Under the pieces are notes generated by a model, which was not told where the DNA came from, did no database searches, and was given only the letters and a program-made list of their open reading frames with translations. Both the position numbers and the translations under genes were made by a program. Source: Rostratula benghalensis (taxonomy: Eukaryota; Chordata; Aves; Charadriiformes; Rostratulidae). From it: a DNA stretch of 64,000 nt. The stretch spans positions 73,471 through 137,470 of the forward strand of contig VXAI01000310.1 of NCBI GenBank assembly GCA_013399305.1, given 5' to 3'. Positions 27,241 through 39,705 of this stretch are shown one piece after another. Position 1 is the first letter of the stretch. Every line of letters begins with the position of its first letter.

Positions 27241-28278
27241 GTTTAGGTAACGTGGATTAAAAATACCAGTTCCTCTCTTCTTTCATAAAGTATTCTTAGC
27301 ATTCACAAAAGACTCTTAAAATGTTAACAGTGTACAAAAGGAAAATATAATTGTTTATATTTATTGTTATTTTCAGTTTGCTAATGCTACAACTACAGAT
27401 TTCTTACAGTTGGCTTTTACAATTGCAAATAGTGATGTTTGTCAAAATGATATTGTATTTTCCAGTAGTTTGAATTCTCATTTCTTTTTCAATATACCTC
27501 AAAATTTTATGATGTAATTTAAGGATTTATTTTACTAAGGCACCTGAAATATCTGCTTTCAATTCAACAGCTGACCAAAGAAAAACTATATTGCAATCAA
27601 AACTGATTATCACATTTCCTCAAGCTGTTCCAAGAAAAGCAAATATTAAATGACTTGGCCAAGCAACTGATAAGACTGTTGAAATGTAAAATTTTGAAGT
27701 GGGGTGGTTTTTTTAATGAGTATATGTCTAGGAATTCTATAAACTATTAATTGTTTGTCTATTCATTATTTGATGGACAAAACTATTTTATACTTTTTTT
27801 AAACAAAGTAACAGACATTTAGGAGCTTCAAAATTGAAACCTTTTTTTGATTACACAGTGCAGTAAACCTTAAATGCTGTAAAAGAACAATTTTATTCTT
27901 GATTGTAATTTATTAATCTCCTAACCTTTCTTTTTTCTCCAGCTGCCTACACGTACATGCCAAAAGGCTAAAATATTTAGAGGAAATCTCATTTTTTCTC
28001 TCTTATGTGCATTTAAATTTTCAGGTTTTTTCTTGAACAATGTTTTACCCACTATTGTGTTCTGTTAGCCAATCCTTTTCTTGAGAGTAAAAATTTACTC
28101 CAAGTCTGTCTATCAAAATGCTATTACATTTTACACTGAAATCTAATCAGTTTTTACAAATAATTTTTCCCCAACAAATATGTGTTCAGAAAAAATACAG
28201 AGGCTAAATTTTTTTGCTCCTTTTTGCTGTGCCTTAATCTCTAATGCGTCAGATAACTAAGCAGTATGTGAAACTTAC

Positions 28279-28355
28279 GGCTGTCCAGGCTTCTTTTCTG
28301 CATCGGGAACACAACCATTCATTATGGATTTCATGAGAAGGAACCCCATAGCAAC
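28279..28355 (-). CDS. KDM4C: KDM4C internal exon G: first PHD finger, C-terminal half
   Basis: A short exon of two bases plus 25 codons. It encodes CYGVPSHEI and WLCSRC, ending KEAWTA in phase 0. The cysteines of CYG and of the CSRC pair complete the zinc-binding set begun in exon F. Its 25 codons equal the length of the corresponding mammalian segment. The acceptor is TTATTCTAG/GTTGCT and the donor ACAGCC/GTAAGT. The next intron is 17.6 kb long and contains the composite CR1 locus. Confidence 0.97.
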
Positions 28356-29226
28356 CTAGAATAAGAGAGCAGGATTGATTATTATATTCCACCTTTCGAT
28401 CTATGGTGTCATTCAATTCAACCGTGTATAAACAGTAGTTAAACACTTCTCCTATGACCAAGAAGATTTTTCCAGTCCCGCTAATTCCCTAGTTTAAGAA
28501 CTACATAAATTAGACACACAGACACTCTTCCACCAAAAAAAAAAACAAACCCCACCCCAGACGTCAAAAAAAAAAAAACAACCCACAAACCCCATGGAAC
28601 TTCTTATTTTCTGTCAGCTCAAGAGCAAATCACCAATTCTCCCTGCAGTAAAAATGTACAGTTGTAACTAAAGTACTGGGATTTATTCTATGCAATCATA
28701 TCGCATTTCCATGTAAGAATTTCACACGGGCCTCTTAGAGTTAACTATTCAGGACCTACTGTCTCTATAAGATACTGCAGAAAACCCATGCAGCCATCAG
28801 TCACTCTTGAAATAAAAAAGAATGCAAAGTGAAGGAAATGGCTGCATACCTAAAGCCAACGACAATATTCGCAAGTCCTCAAATCTGGCAGGATTTCACC
28901 TTGACTAGTTAATAAAGACATACTAACATCACATAGTGGTTTAAAATATGAGAAGTAGAAGAGGAATTTAACACCTCAGAATTGACACAAGAATCAGTAG
29001 TCTATAAAGTTTGTTAAGTCTTCACTATTTTCACAGAAGTTACTTACAAGTAATAGAAAATGTAATGTAGTTTTTAAAAAAACTTAGCCAGTGATTGAAG
29101 TAGTACATGTGGAAATGTTCTTCAGGTACTTCTGAGAACATACCTGAAGCCATCTTAACTATTATTTATCAATAATACAAAATTTTAAATTATGTTTCTG
29201 CTAACTGAACAATTAGATTTATTTAC
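28356..29226 (-). other. KDM4C: KDM4C intron F-G
   Basis: 871 bases with A-rich simple sequence near 28535-28580. No mobile element was recognised. Confidence 0.8.
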
Positions 29227-29443
29227 TTGCATGAACCCGTACAGAACACTTTGCACAAGAAATCAGGAGACTTGTTCCATCTTCTTCAATAAAGGCATTT
29301 GATGGATAGTTCTCGGTGTTTTCTTCGCTATAAATAAAACACATCTCTGGAATAAGAGGTTTAGTCTTTTCATTTTCAGCCATCAATGTTTCTGCTGAGC
29401 TTGCTTCCCCAAAAGTAGGACTCTCTTCATCATGATTGTCTGG
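29227..29443 (-). CDS. KDM4C: KDM4C internal exon F: first PHD finger, N-terminal half
   Basis: The exon has 72 codons plus one base. A variable acidic start ([16 protein letters not shown]) leads into [17 protein letters not shown] and then [20 protein letters not shown], the hallmark of the first KDM4 PHD finger. CAKC and the His of VHA are expected zinc ligands. The acceptor is TTTTCCAG/CCAGAC. The donor GCAA/GTAAAT is weaker than its neighbours but is required by phase, because A plus GT from exon G gives the conserved Ser of HASCYG. Within the cell this region acts with the second PHD as a chromatin-reading module. Confidence 0.98.
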
Positions 29444-30296
29444 CTGGAAAACAGACAAAATTTATATTCAAGTAAAAAGGAAGAACAAGACTGACTCTCC
29501 TTTCTTTGTCAATGATGAAATGACTTTTCCCCTCCCCGCTCTTCCGCTAACAATGTAACAGTTTTATGAGAAAATTAACTGCTTTTAGGCATCTATCACC
29601 GTCATTCTATAGTTCTTTGACTGTTCAAATATATGTGAAACCTAGCACTCAGCCTGCAAACTAGTGTTACTGCAGCTGGGTTCAATGATACTGGACCTCT
29701 GGACCTCCCTTTGAGCCAGTCCAGTGGGTTCAGGGCAATAAAAGTTTTCTTACTAGTTCCTATGCCATGGGAATTCCAGTTTAACAGCTTCAGAACTGGT
29801 ACCAAAGTACCATGGCAGCATTTTTACCTGACATTTGACACAGAAATTCTACAAGCCAGCATCAAAGTGATCTGCATTAGACTGTTTCGATGGGAATATT
29901 ATTCTCGACAAGACTTAAGTACTGTGAAAACACTTATTTCCTCAACAACTGAGGGAAGGAGACATAGAAGAGGCTCTGATAAAAGATGGACATTTAAGGA
30001 AATGGCTGAAAGACACAAACCTATGTGCATCCACCACCTCCAAATGCGTAACTACAAGGATAACCACACACATACGAACACCAGTCCTACGTAGACTGTA
30101 GTAGAAGGCATAAACTGTCTGCAGCCAAGGATAAATGCAGTGAACAGAATACCATTTCTAATTTTAATTATATTTATTTACTTGTCATGCAAATCAAATG
30201 CATAAGCTTATCTTATCTCTAATTTACTGGAAATTAAGCAGCTGGACAGCTAGTTCACACTTCACCAAGAAATGGAGCTGTTAGGATCTTGCTTAC
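29444..30296 (-). other. KDM4C: KDM4C intron E-F
   Basis: 853 bases. A plus-strand open frame of 127 codons at 29711-30094 has no recognisable protein character and is treated as chance. Nothing else was seen. Confidence 0.75.
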
Positions 30297-30478
30297 CTTG
30301 TAATATGGCATGAGAAGTGTACAAATGGCACAGTGTGGTTCCTTTCTTGCACAAGCTGCGTTGTATTCTTTTTCAGCATTGAAATTGGGCTCTCTCGTCT
30401 GCCAGAGGTATACAAGAGGTCTGGCCCATGTCTCTATCTCTTGAACTTTCTCTTCAGTTAAGGCAGTCTCAGGCAGTT
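30297..30478 (-). CDS. KDM4C: KDM4C internal exon E: pre-PHD segment
   Basis: The exon has two bases completing Glu with exon D, then 60 codons ending in phase 0. The translation includes [20 protein letters not shown] and ends [13 protein letters not shown]. This matches the conserved pre-PHD block of KDM4 proteins, with a Cys-x2-Cys pair. The acceptor is CTTTAAG/AACTGC and the donor TACAAG/GTAAGC. It follows the longest intron in the window (22.4 kb) and is separated from exon F by less than 0.9 kb. It starts the compact E-F-G cluster that encodes the first zinc-binding part of the reader region. Confidence 0.97.
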
Positions 30479-31107
30479 CTTAAAGAAAGGAAACAACTGG
30501 TTACATTGTAGCCCTGGAATGAAGGCAAACAACAACGTTGCCCTGTGTGCTAACAATGAAGATTAGACCATCCTGTAAGAAGCTGGTGTGTGAATACAAA
30601 TTCAAAAAGTCTAGAAGAACTATGCATCCTGGCAAGTAACACAAAGAAGTGTTTTCACACCTGTGTCACCACATAGAGCATGAGTGTGTGCCACTAGCTC
30701 TAGAGTTTGCAACTTTTATTAACATCCACAACATTCACTCTCCCACTCCTTAATTCCTTCAACCTCTACCCCATATCCCTCTATGCACACTGCCCTGAAT
30801 TCCTACCAAACAGAACGTGTTGCATCCTGCCAAGCAGCACCAAACACTTTTGTTCACCTACAATGGTGCTTTTCAACTCTTAATGGAAACTGACACTCAT
30901 ATTCCAAAGGTAAAAAGAGACAACTGCTACAGCCAGCGAGCAATAGGGAACAATCAGATCTAAGATATAGCTGAACATGCACACCGGACCCCACTATGGG
31001 AAAAATTATTTGGTAATATCAAAAATCTGTTCTGGATGATGTAAAAGTTCGCTTTACCTATTAGCAGTGTTTCCATGCAGGACTCCATAAAAGTGACTTT
31101 ATGCAAT

Positions 31108-31440
31108 TACAGAATCACAGAATTGTCACAGTTGGAAAGGACCTTTGAGATCACAGAGTCCAACCATACACAAAAACACAACCCACACCCTACAGTCTCA
31201 GCCACTAGAGCATGCCCTGAAGTGCCACATCTACACATTTCTGAAATGCCTCCAGGGATGGTGAATCACCCACCTCCCTGGGCATGGCTTTTCCAGTGCC
31301 TGATCATTCTTTCAGTAAAGTCATTCTTCCCAATATCCAGTCTAAACCTCCCCTACAGCAACTTCAGACCATTTCCTCTGGTGTTGTCTTTATTCACTTG
31401 GGAGAAGAGGCCAACATCCACTTCTCTACAACCTCCTTTC
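31108..31440 (-). mobile_element. CR1 LINE 3' segment (host element of a nested pair), left half
   Basis: On the minus strand this is a CR1 3' end. Read on the plus strand it begins ACAGAATCACAGAATTGTCAC, then GGAAAGGACCTTTGAGATCA and TCCAACC, the reverse complement of the CR1 tail. It runs through CTACAACCTCCTTTC at 31440, where it is broken by the start of a second CR1 tail. Its continuation (ACTTGTTCTCTAGATGCCTCACCAGC) reappears right after the assembly gap. Confidence 0.88.
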
Positions 31441-31594
31441 ACAGAATCACAGAATGACAGATTATTAGGGATTGGAAGGGACTTTGAAAGACCATCCAGT
31501 CCAATCCCCCTGCCAGAGCAGGAAGACCTAGATCAGGTCACACAGGAATGCATCCAGGCAGGTTTTGAATGTCTCCAGAGAAGGAGACTCCACA
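31441..31594 (-). mobile_element. CR1 LINE 3' end inserted in another CR1
   Basis: A second CR1 tail in the same orientation (ACAGAATCACAGAATGACAG, then GGGATTGGAAGGGACTTTGAAAG, CATCCAGTCCAATCCCC) begins abruptly inside the CR1 3' region. It resembles a younger subfamily, because its hairpin is closer to the consensus. Its 5' end is hidden in the N gap that follows. Confidence 0.85.
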
Positions 31595-32214
31595 NNNNNN
31601 NNNNNNNNNNNNNNNNNNNNNNNNNNNNNNNNNNNNNNNNNNNNNNNNNNNNNNNNNNNNNNNNNNNNNNNNNNNNNNNNNNNNNNNNNNNNNNNNNNNN
31701 NNNNNNNNNNNNNNNNNNNNNNNNNNNNNNNNNNNNNNNNNNNNNNNNNNNNNNNNNNNNNNNNNNNNNNNNNNNNNNNNNNNNNNNNNNNNNNNNNNNN
31801 NNNNNNNNNNNNNNNNNNNNNNNNNNNNNNNNNNNNNNNNNNNNNNNNNNNNNNNNNNNNNNNNNNNNNNNNNNNNNNNNNNNNNNNNNNNNNNNNNNNN
31901 NNNNNNNNNNNNNNNNNNNNNNNNNNNNNNNNNNNNNNNNNNNNNNNNNNNNNNNNNNNNNNNNNNNNNNNNNNNNNNNNNNNNNNNNNNNNNNNNNNNN
32001 NNNNNNNNNNNNNNNNNNNNNNNNNNNNNNNNNNNNNNNNNNNNNNNNNNNNNNNNNNNNNNNNNNNNNNNNNNNNNNNNNNNNNNNNNNNNNNNNNNNN
32101 NNNNNNNNNNNNNNNNNNNNNNNNNNNNNNNNNNNNNNNNNNNNNNNNNNNNNNNNNNNNNNNNNNNNNNNNNNNNNNNNNNNNNNNNNNNNNNNNNNNN
32201 NNNNNNNNNNNNNN
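31595..32214. other. Assembly gap, 620 N
   Basis: 620 consecutive N bases inside the nested CR1. Open frames that appear to cross it are artefacts. It probably hides the 5' part of the inserted CR1 and a short piece of the host CR1. Confidence 1.
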
Positions 32215-32575
32215 ACTTGTTCTCTAGATGCCTCACCAGCTTGGTAGCTCTCCTCTGGACATGCTCCAGCACTTCAATGTCCTTCTTGTAGTGAGAGGCC
32301 CAGAACTGAACACAGTACTCAAGGTGAGGCCTCACCAGTGCTGAGTACAGAGGCACGATCACTTCCCTTCTGCTGCTGATGACAGGAGTATTCCTGACAC
32401 AAGCCAGGATGCTGTTGGCTTTCTTGGCCACCTGGGCACACTGCTGTCTCAATGTTAAGTTGGCTGTCCACCAGCACCCCCAGGTTCTTTTCTGCTGAGC
32501 AGCTTTCCAATCACTCTTCCCCAAGTCTGCAGTGCTGCCTGAGCTTGTTGTGACCAAAATTCATGAGTGAACTCT
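32215..32575 (-). mobile_element. CR1 LINE, ORF2 C-terminal region (host element, right half)
   Basis: The minus strand encodes CR1 reverse-transcriptase C-terminal sequence: [17 protein letters not shown], then [20 protein letters not shown] and [17 protein letters not shown] (32557 down to 32215). It lines up in order with the 31108-31440 segment once the intervening CR1 and gap are removed. The left border is the gap and the right border is approximate. Confidence 0.9.
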
Positions 32576-33733
32576 TGTTGACTCAACACTTACTGAACTT
32601 CAAATTAAATTAAATGCCTCTAGAGAAGCTGGAAAATAAAATCAGACTGAAACTCAGAGAGAAATAGGTAATTCAATAGGAGTAGTCTAAAATTGTAATC
32701 ATGTGCTGTTGAGAAAGATGTGGAAAAGGGAAAGCTGTGAAGAAGAGCCTGGGTGTAAAACTTTTGCCCCAGTGAAGTCAAGAGCAGAGTTATTAACAAG
32801 CCACTTGTTAACACTAGAATTTCAGCTTAGTCATGTTTGAGCTGGCTGGAAACCTCAAGGTATTTTCATAGGCAACCTAGTGATTTTGCCACCTGCAAAA
32901 TATATAGATAATCAGGGGAAAACGTATTTTCATTCTAGAAATGAAAGCACTGATAATAGAAAATGTTAAGTATGTTTTTCTGAATTAGATCCTTATACAC
33001 TGCTCTGATTAATGATGAGGTCTGTGGTTCTGTTCATTCAAGTGGACAATGCTTATTAAATCTTTCAGGATCAATGAGAAGGCATGCCGGTGTCGATTAG
33101 AATAACTAAAATAATGTGATTGTAGGCAGGAAAATGTGGAAAGTTATTGAATAGAACTTTCAGATAACAAAAAAGGTCTATAGTATGCAGTGGTTTTCTA
33201 ATTATGTATTTAAGAAAAATTGTTTATTTCAGAAGAAAAAAATTCCAACGGAGAAATGTTTAGTGAAGTACATTAAGCTGAATCATCACATTCCTCCAGA
33301 CCATGACTGCCTTCAACTTTATGAAAAAGTGGAGCCTTGAGGGGTCTCCTCCTATGATAAATTGTCATACATTGGTAAAAAGCAACTATTTATTGGTGTT
33401 GAATAAAATATGGATTAAAATATTTGTCTACAAGCTAGCCAAATGTAGCAAATATACATATAAAAAACTGAATAAAATTCACATGCATTAATATTTTCTG
33501 AAAAGAACTAATATCAGTTCAATAAACATTTGCCAATTACCCAGGTAGATGGACAGTTACAAAACATCTGCAAAAAAGCTGTCACAGGAGAGACAGCAGA
33601 GCTTTAGGATGAATAACACAGTAGTAAAAGAATACCAGTGAAGAAATAGCTGAACACAAGGAAGAAATTAAAATATAAAATGCTAGCAAAATTTTAATAG
33701 CTTTCTGTATTGCTTATTATTGAAGTTAATGGC

Positions 33734-34100
33734 TGTCCTGGTTCCAACAGGGTTAGGGGCACTTTTCCCCCAGCTCCAGCAAGGACACAGGCATTCAATA
33801 CCATGGGAGCCATACCCAGGAGGTAGCTGGGGAAGGGGGCTGGAAGTTGGCACTTGAGAGCAGGGTGGATAGGCGACTGGTGGTATCTTCATCAGGTTTG
33901 TGCACTCCTCTATCGGTGGTGCTGTTGTAGTTTTCTTGTTCCCTTTGTTGTTCTGTCTGCCTGCCTTTGTCTCAACCCACCATTTCTGCTTTTTTCTTCC
34001 TTTTTTTTTTTTTTTTTTTCTTCTAGGCCCTGGGGGTGGGGGGACAACACACAGAGAGGGAGCATAGCTCTTTGCTGTTGTGTGAGGCTAAACCACAACA
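33734..34100 (+). mobile_element. Solo LTR of a bird endogenous retrovirus (ERVL-like)
   Basis: Starts TGTCCTGGTTCC and ends GGCTAAACCACAACA, the terminal patterns I recognise from bird ERVL-type LTRs. It is about 367 bases, with internal CCCAGCTCCAGCAAGGACACAG and GTCTCAACCCACCA blocks and a poly-T stretch at about 34001-34019. No retroviral coding sequence lies on either side, so it is a solo LTR left by recombination. Flanking pentamers ATGGC and AAAGC match at only three of five places, so the target duplication is eroded or the borders are slightly off. Confidence 0.75.
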
Positions 34101-34377
34101 AAAGCTTAACTAAGCTTCTAGTTAAAAACATTCCGTCCATCCTACTTGCTCTATTGTGTGAGGTTTTACAGAAATGTTAAAACAAATAACTGAAATCTAT
34201 GCCTCTATTTCTATGTATTTAAGTTTTCCTTTACAGAACGGTCTCAGAAGTGGCTTCATCTTTTCTAACTTATTTTCCAAATTCTTTCTTTGACACTATT
34301 TTCTTTCAGCATCCTATACTGCCAGCATATTAAATATTTTCAGTATAGCTGTGACCTCACATAGAATTCAGGGCTCG

Positions 34378-35106
34378 TGTTGTGGTTTCGGGCCAGACAG
34401 GCCAATGATGAACAACTTAAAACACTTCTCCCACCTCTCACTCCGAAGAGAGAAAGGAGAGAGACAAAGAGATTCACAAGTTTAGAAGGGCCTAAACTAC
34501 TTTAGTGAAATATTAATAATAAAATAACAACAAAGTCATGAAATAGATAAAATATATACAAAACCATAGCAAGCTCTTAGGATGATATTACAGGCAGGCA
34601 CTTGGGAAGTCCCAGACTGGACTCAGTGACAGACGGGAACTGGATTCTAGACCTGGAGTCAGGAATGTACAGATTGGGATCACAAACAGACAAACAGACA
34701 GAGTCTTCCTCAGATGCTGGCCACTGAAGAAAGAGGATTACGCCTTTGATCCCTCAGCTTTTACACTGAGTTTGGGGTAGATTGGGTCAACCCCACTGTT
34801 AGTCAGGTTTGGGTCACCTGTCCTGGTGCTCCTCCGTAGAGCTGCTACCCCTCTACACTCTTCCACTTTTAATCCTCCAGCAGAGGAAATAACAAAGTTA
34901 GCTGACCTTAGTTATTATAGCAATAAGTATGAGCAAGAGCCTCTCTGCATACCATTCCTTGGCATTAACTATAAACACATACCTTATCACTCTGAGAACA
35001 GTTTTCTGCACAGTATGCTATTAATTTCAGAGAGTTAAAAGAGGCTCAGCTAAGAAGTAAAATTACTGAAAAGGAAGTTGGTTCTGTTCTACCTCAAACC
35101 AGGATG
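34378..35106 (-). mobile_element. Solo LTR of a bird endogenous retrovirus, minus orientation
   Basis: On the plus strand it begins TGTTGTGGTTTCGGG and ends GTTCTACCTCAAACCAGGATG, the reverse complement of a TGTCCTGGTTT...AAACCACAACA LTR. Internal blocks (GGGTCACCTGTCCTGGTGCTCC; CTTGGCATTAACTATAAACA; AGAACAGTTTTCTGCA) are typical of bird LTRs. About 729 bases. Flanking pentamers GCTCG (34373-34377) and GCTAG (35107-35111) agree at four of five positions, a good target-site duplication. No internal viral genes are present. Confidence 0.8.
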
Positions 35107-38100
35107 GCTAGATTGTGCCTGATGAAAAGAGCACAGGGACACAAAATTTATTGTGAAAGACTGTAACTTACATCTTCCATATCTATTATCCAATTTGAAA
35201 CTGACATCCTTTGATTGCACCACTCCTTATCATTGTTGAATAACACTCTCAGAAGGGTTGAAGTCTTCACCCTGAAACTCAGCCTATTATATTCCTGTTT
35301 AGTAAAAAATTCTATCTTTGGATTTCCAGTCAATTCTCTCACATAGTACTCTGGTCTTCCACTGCCTCCAGCACATTGCGGAGTTCATAACCATATTGGT
35401 TTTTCTTTTCACAAGAACAGTATTTATATCTTAATTACACATAAACTCCACATTGTGAGTTCCTTCTTGTGTGACCTTCACAAATCCTTTCCAGACCAAG
35501 GAAGTGAAAAGAGTGCAAGCCAGGAATAAAGTACTCTGGCAGTACTCTTACAGCATTTTGTTCCTTTCAAAAGCTTTCTATTTGTTTTCAAACTTCATTC
35601 GAAATGAAGCCAGGGACAAAATATCTTAGGCAGATGTACCTGACTACAACCTCTGAAAAATTTAACACTATTGTAATAAACCTATTTTCCCCTTTCCCTT
35701 ATGTTTAGAGCAACTGTGTCCAGTTACTTAATCACTAGAAGCAAATCTACCTCATTTGCCTCTGATGTCTGTATCTCTGTGCATGCTATCTATCTCCTTT
35801 GAGGTACGACTGTCCTCTCAATGCTCCTTACTGCCGTTTCACAGCCTCTTGCATGAACTTCAGTAACCAAGCTTTCTGATTTCAATCTCTTGTATATTAC
35901 ACCCTGCAATCTTTCGCTCTTGTCCACCATAACAAGGCCAGAAGGACAGATAGGAAAGTAAATGTATCCCTCCTCTTTTCAGAGGGAGACAGAGCTAACC
36001 CAGGACTTCTTAAAGGAATGTTACACTAACTGTATAAAAAATAAGAATAGACAGAATGCATGTTCTTAAGGAATATAAACTTGGTATAATCCTCTGTTAC
36101 CACTAGTGTATGGCTTGGGAATTTTAGTTCTCTTCAAGAATTTCCTAGGCAACCTTAGGCCTAATCTTTCAAGAGTGTCATCTCCTTACAATCAACATTC
36201 ACCCACACACTGAAATCATAAAATGTCAAGAGTAATGGATATTATTAAAAAAAAAAAAATTACAGAATACATGTCTCCCATTACAGAATACGATGCTGCC
36301 TTCAACAACTTTCACACCAGGCAGAATATGCAATCTTCTTCTGTGTAAATATTCTACATCAGTAGAACTTGACCAGTTTCATTTTTTCCAGTATGCACCA
36401 ATTTCAGTGACAGGAAGAATTTCCAGGTCAGCTTCTCAGGTAGTACAAATGGAATTACCTTCCCAATTTCTCTAACTCAGAGAAGTTATCTACAATGAAT
36501 AAAAATGGAGAATCTGGTTATCCAAAACAGGCAAGGGAGAAAAAAACAGCTCTCAAAACTGAGAGAAAGCCTAGAGTATATGATCACTTGATGTAACAGA
36601 CAGTGCCTTTTTAGCACAGTGTATAGCCTCTCTTCACTTGTCCATTTCAAAATTCCAAAGTACTATTTCTAACAGATATGTCTAAATTATGTCTATGTTA
36701 GAATTAAAGAACTGCCCAGCATCTTCATCTGTTTCTATTAAATGCTACAAAGGACAATCGCAACTTCCAGTTGGCTCCATTCAAAATCCACCTTAGCTGA
36801 GGATTCTCAGAGTAAGAATGGAGAAAAATTTGTGATGTCTATGCTAATCTAAAAATCTCAAAAGCTCAATTGTTATAAATAGGCATACTTTCTACTTCAG
36901 CTGTATAGCAGTGCCACTTCCCAGCTCTCAAGACCTACAAAAACCACAGTGGAAGCATCAATTCCTACAGTGCAAGAGATTCAAACATCACCCTCCAAAA
37001 ATCACACATCTACTTTACAAGACCAGTAATGCAATGTTTCATAAAGCACTACGGACATGGTTTCACAGAAAATCCTATAAATGTAAATAACATGTTTCTG
37101 AAAGAGTGTGAAAAGTTCAGGTAGAGCAGATTTTGATGCCATGCAATGCTGCCAACCAACAACTTTCTATGACACACTATTATTCAGTCAAATATTCTTT
37201 GTGATAAACTGGCCTGGCTCAAAGAGCAGCACAAGACAGACAATCTGAATGACTGAGGTCAGCCAATGCAGTGATATGAAACACAATATATGTTTTATGG
37301 AGAGCACTTCCTTTGTGCAACACTTGAAATGGATCTAAGGAATCTATCTTGACTTCTACGTCTGCTATAAACTGGCTCGTATTACTGACGCTTCCTCACA
37401 GTTCATGCCAGTAAGTGCATGAACAGGACCCTATACAGGTACAAAGCAGAAAACTGATGTGCTATTTTTTTTATTCAGCTTTTCAGCATGAAGCTTGGAT
37501 TGAAAATTAAGAATTCATCAAGACAAAACTGAATAATGGTATCTTGATATTCTTTGGTAAAGAAACATCCAATCAACTTAACTGTAGTAAAAAATACATA
37601 TTGCTGTCATAAGGAATATGTAGAAAAAGAAGTTGAACCTGCTAGTCATGACATAGAAATTCAATATATATTTGCAGCTCAATTGACAGCATTGTTCAAG
37701 AGATTGCAAACTGTCTGGCATAATACATAGGCACGCTGACAAACAGTCAAAGAGCCATCTTTAAAGTCTTCATCTGATGCACTCCTTGTTTAAACGCCAT
37801 CTGAATCATGACACTCTTCTTTGATACAGTAATTATTCCCATAGCAACAAATATTGCATCAAAAAATTGAGGCTATCACTCCAGCTACAAAAATAAGCAT
37901 CTCTGTAACCAAACACTTTCTCGCACATCACCATGTTCAAGTGTAAATGTTATGCTTAACCTGAAATGTAAGTGCCACTTACAGGAATTCAGAATTGCTT
38001 AACAATGCAACAGCACTTCAATTACCTGAATCACTTTCTTACAGTCAAGCCAGGTCTACTTGTGGGATCATTTCTCTCTAGAGAACCTCAGTAGATCAGA

Positions 38101-39458
38101 CAATGTGCTCAGAGGCTGACTCTCCAAAGATATATGTGCTCACTCCCTACTTCAAATTGAAACTATGAGAAGAACCATCCAGCACACTTCTCAGGATGTA
38201 CTAAAACTCAGTAACTATAAAAATACAGTAGAAGGTTTCTTTAACTGCAAAATCTAAAATCCCCTGGTTATCACATGAAGCCTTTACTATCTGGAATGTG
38301 ACATGCCTGAGGAATTATACAAAATAAATAATCTAAACTAAAATAAACTTTCTTGGCATTAAAAAGGACTGTCTACACAGCATCTTGCACCATGTAAAAA
38401 TGAAATTAAAACTAAATTTCTTTTAAAAAATGAAAAAAAAAAAGGACACTGTGTAAGAAAGAAACATAAAGGCTTGTACTTGCACCATTGAAAGCACATA
38501 TATGTAGACGTGACCTCCAAAACTCATACCTAATGCAGCTCAATCTCAGTCAGGAAACAAAATTAAGTATCATTAAATTCCTTCAACCTATCACCCTTGT
38601 AAAGTTAAAAACATGACCTTAAGTGTCCATCATAAAATAAATTCTAAATTAAAATCAGCTCCTATTTTTACAGATGTAAATTATCTTGTGCAATCAATAA
38701 AAGCCAAAGGGACCTTCTAAGACTTGGCTCATTAACAAGGATGTGCTACTCAAAACAAATAAAAGTGAAAGTATCATTCATAGTATTCCCTGATGCCAGA
38801 AACAGAAAAACCCAAGATGATCTTATATTTAAGCAACGTAATATGAGCTCCATGCCCAATTAATATTTTCTAGGAGAGAAGAAGAAATCTTGGGCATCCC
38901 ATATGTGGAGGAAGACCTATGATCATGCAGACACTCCTTCATTCTGCCTAAAATCACTGGCACTCTCCTGAAAAACGTCTTGATGATGGAGGTATATTTT
39001 GTATATAAACCAGGGCACTATTCCTCTAATTTACATTTTAAAGTTCCATGCATCATGTCACTGATCAATAAATGTCTGAAACTGGAGAAAGCTCAGACAA
39101 CATGCATAAGGGCTCTCTGCTTTTGAATCCCAGGAAAGAATCTAAGGGAACAACTGTCCATAACTTGCAAAGGAAGCCAAATTTATCTCAAAATAAAGGG
39201 GAACAGAGGATGGTCTTTGTTTTAGATAAATGGCTGTAACAGCTGGGTATATTGGCTGATTGTATAAATGTTTTTTACCTAATTAATCAGAAGATTGTGA
39301 ATGTCTTCCTGAGCCAGGAAGACCAGAGTATGAGAAGTGTGGATATAGTTCAGTCCAACATAGGGTACAAAAACTGAATACTGACCAAAATAAACTGAAG
39401 ACACAAACAGGTTTGAGCTGACTTCAACCTATGTATTCCTTTCACAGGAAATGGTAAC

Positions 39459-39705
39459 ACCCAGCATCATGACAGTAAGCACATACAGATCAGTAATGAG
39501 AATCACATTTGTATTGTGATCCAACTGTATACTGCAATATACATGCTCTGTTGTGCTTGTACTGTGATTTCAGTATATTGCTGTATTACTGTGCTAATGT
39601 AAAATCCTGAATAACATCAAATATCTTTCAGTAAATTTTGTATTAAATATTAAATACCTTTTTGTGGAGGACAACTAAAAGAACATGGTCAGAGAGTATC
39701 AGACC
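39459..39705. repeat. Dispersed repeat copy 1 (59-bp-unit family, 2 units)
   Basis: Begins CCCAGCATCATGACAGTAAGC, then CACATTTGTATTGTGATCCAACTG, and a second GTGATTTCAGTATATTGCTGTAT unit 48 bases on. It ends AACTAAAAGAACATGGTCAGAG. The same order of blocks occurs at 41749-42055 and 43964-44225, all in one orientation. I do not recognise the family. Confidence 0.8.

Larger units (their letters stand above)
10667..28278 (-). other. KDM4C: KDM4C intron G-H, 17.6 kb
   Basis: Contains the composite CR1 locus at 24163-27240, plus-strand purine tracts near 13250 and 16316, and an unrecognised minus-strand open frame at 17171-17476. The remaining sequence appears unique and AT-rich, with short poly-A/T runs. 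Confidence 0.8.

Noticed and set aside
29711..30094. 127-codon plus-strand open frame in intron E-F
   Set aside because: Composition and content look random, with no motif and no sign of splicing or conservation.
31075..32557. Long open frames of 220-390 codons across this region on both strands
   Set aside because: They span 620 N bases. The readable ends are CR1 sequence, so the length is an artefact of the gap.
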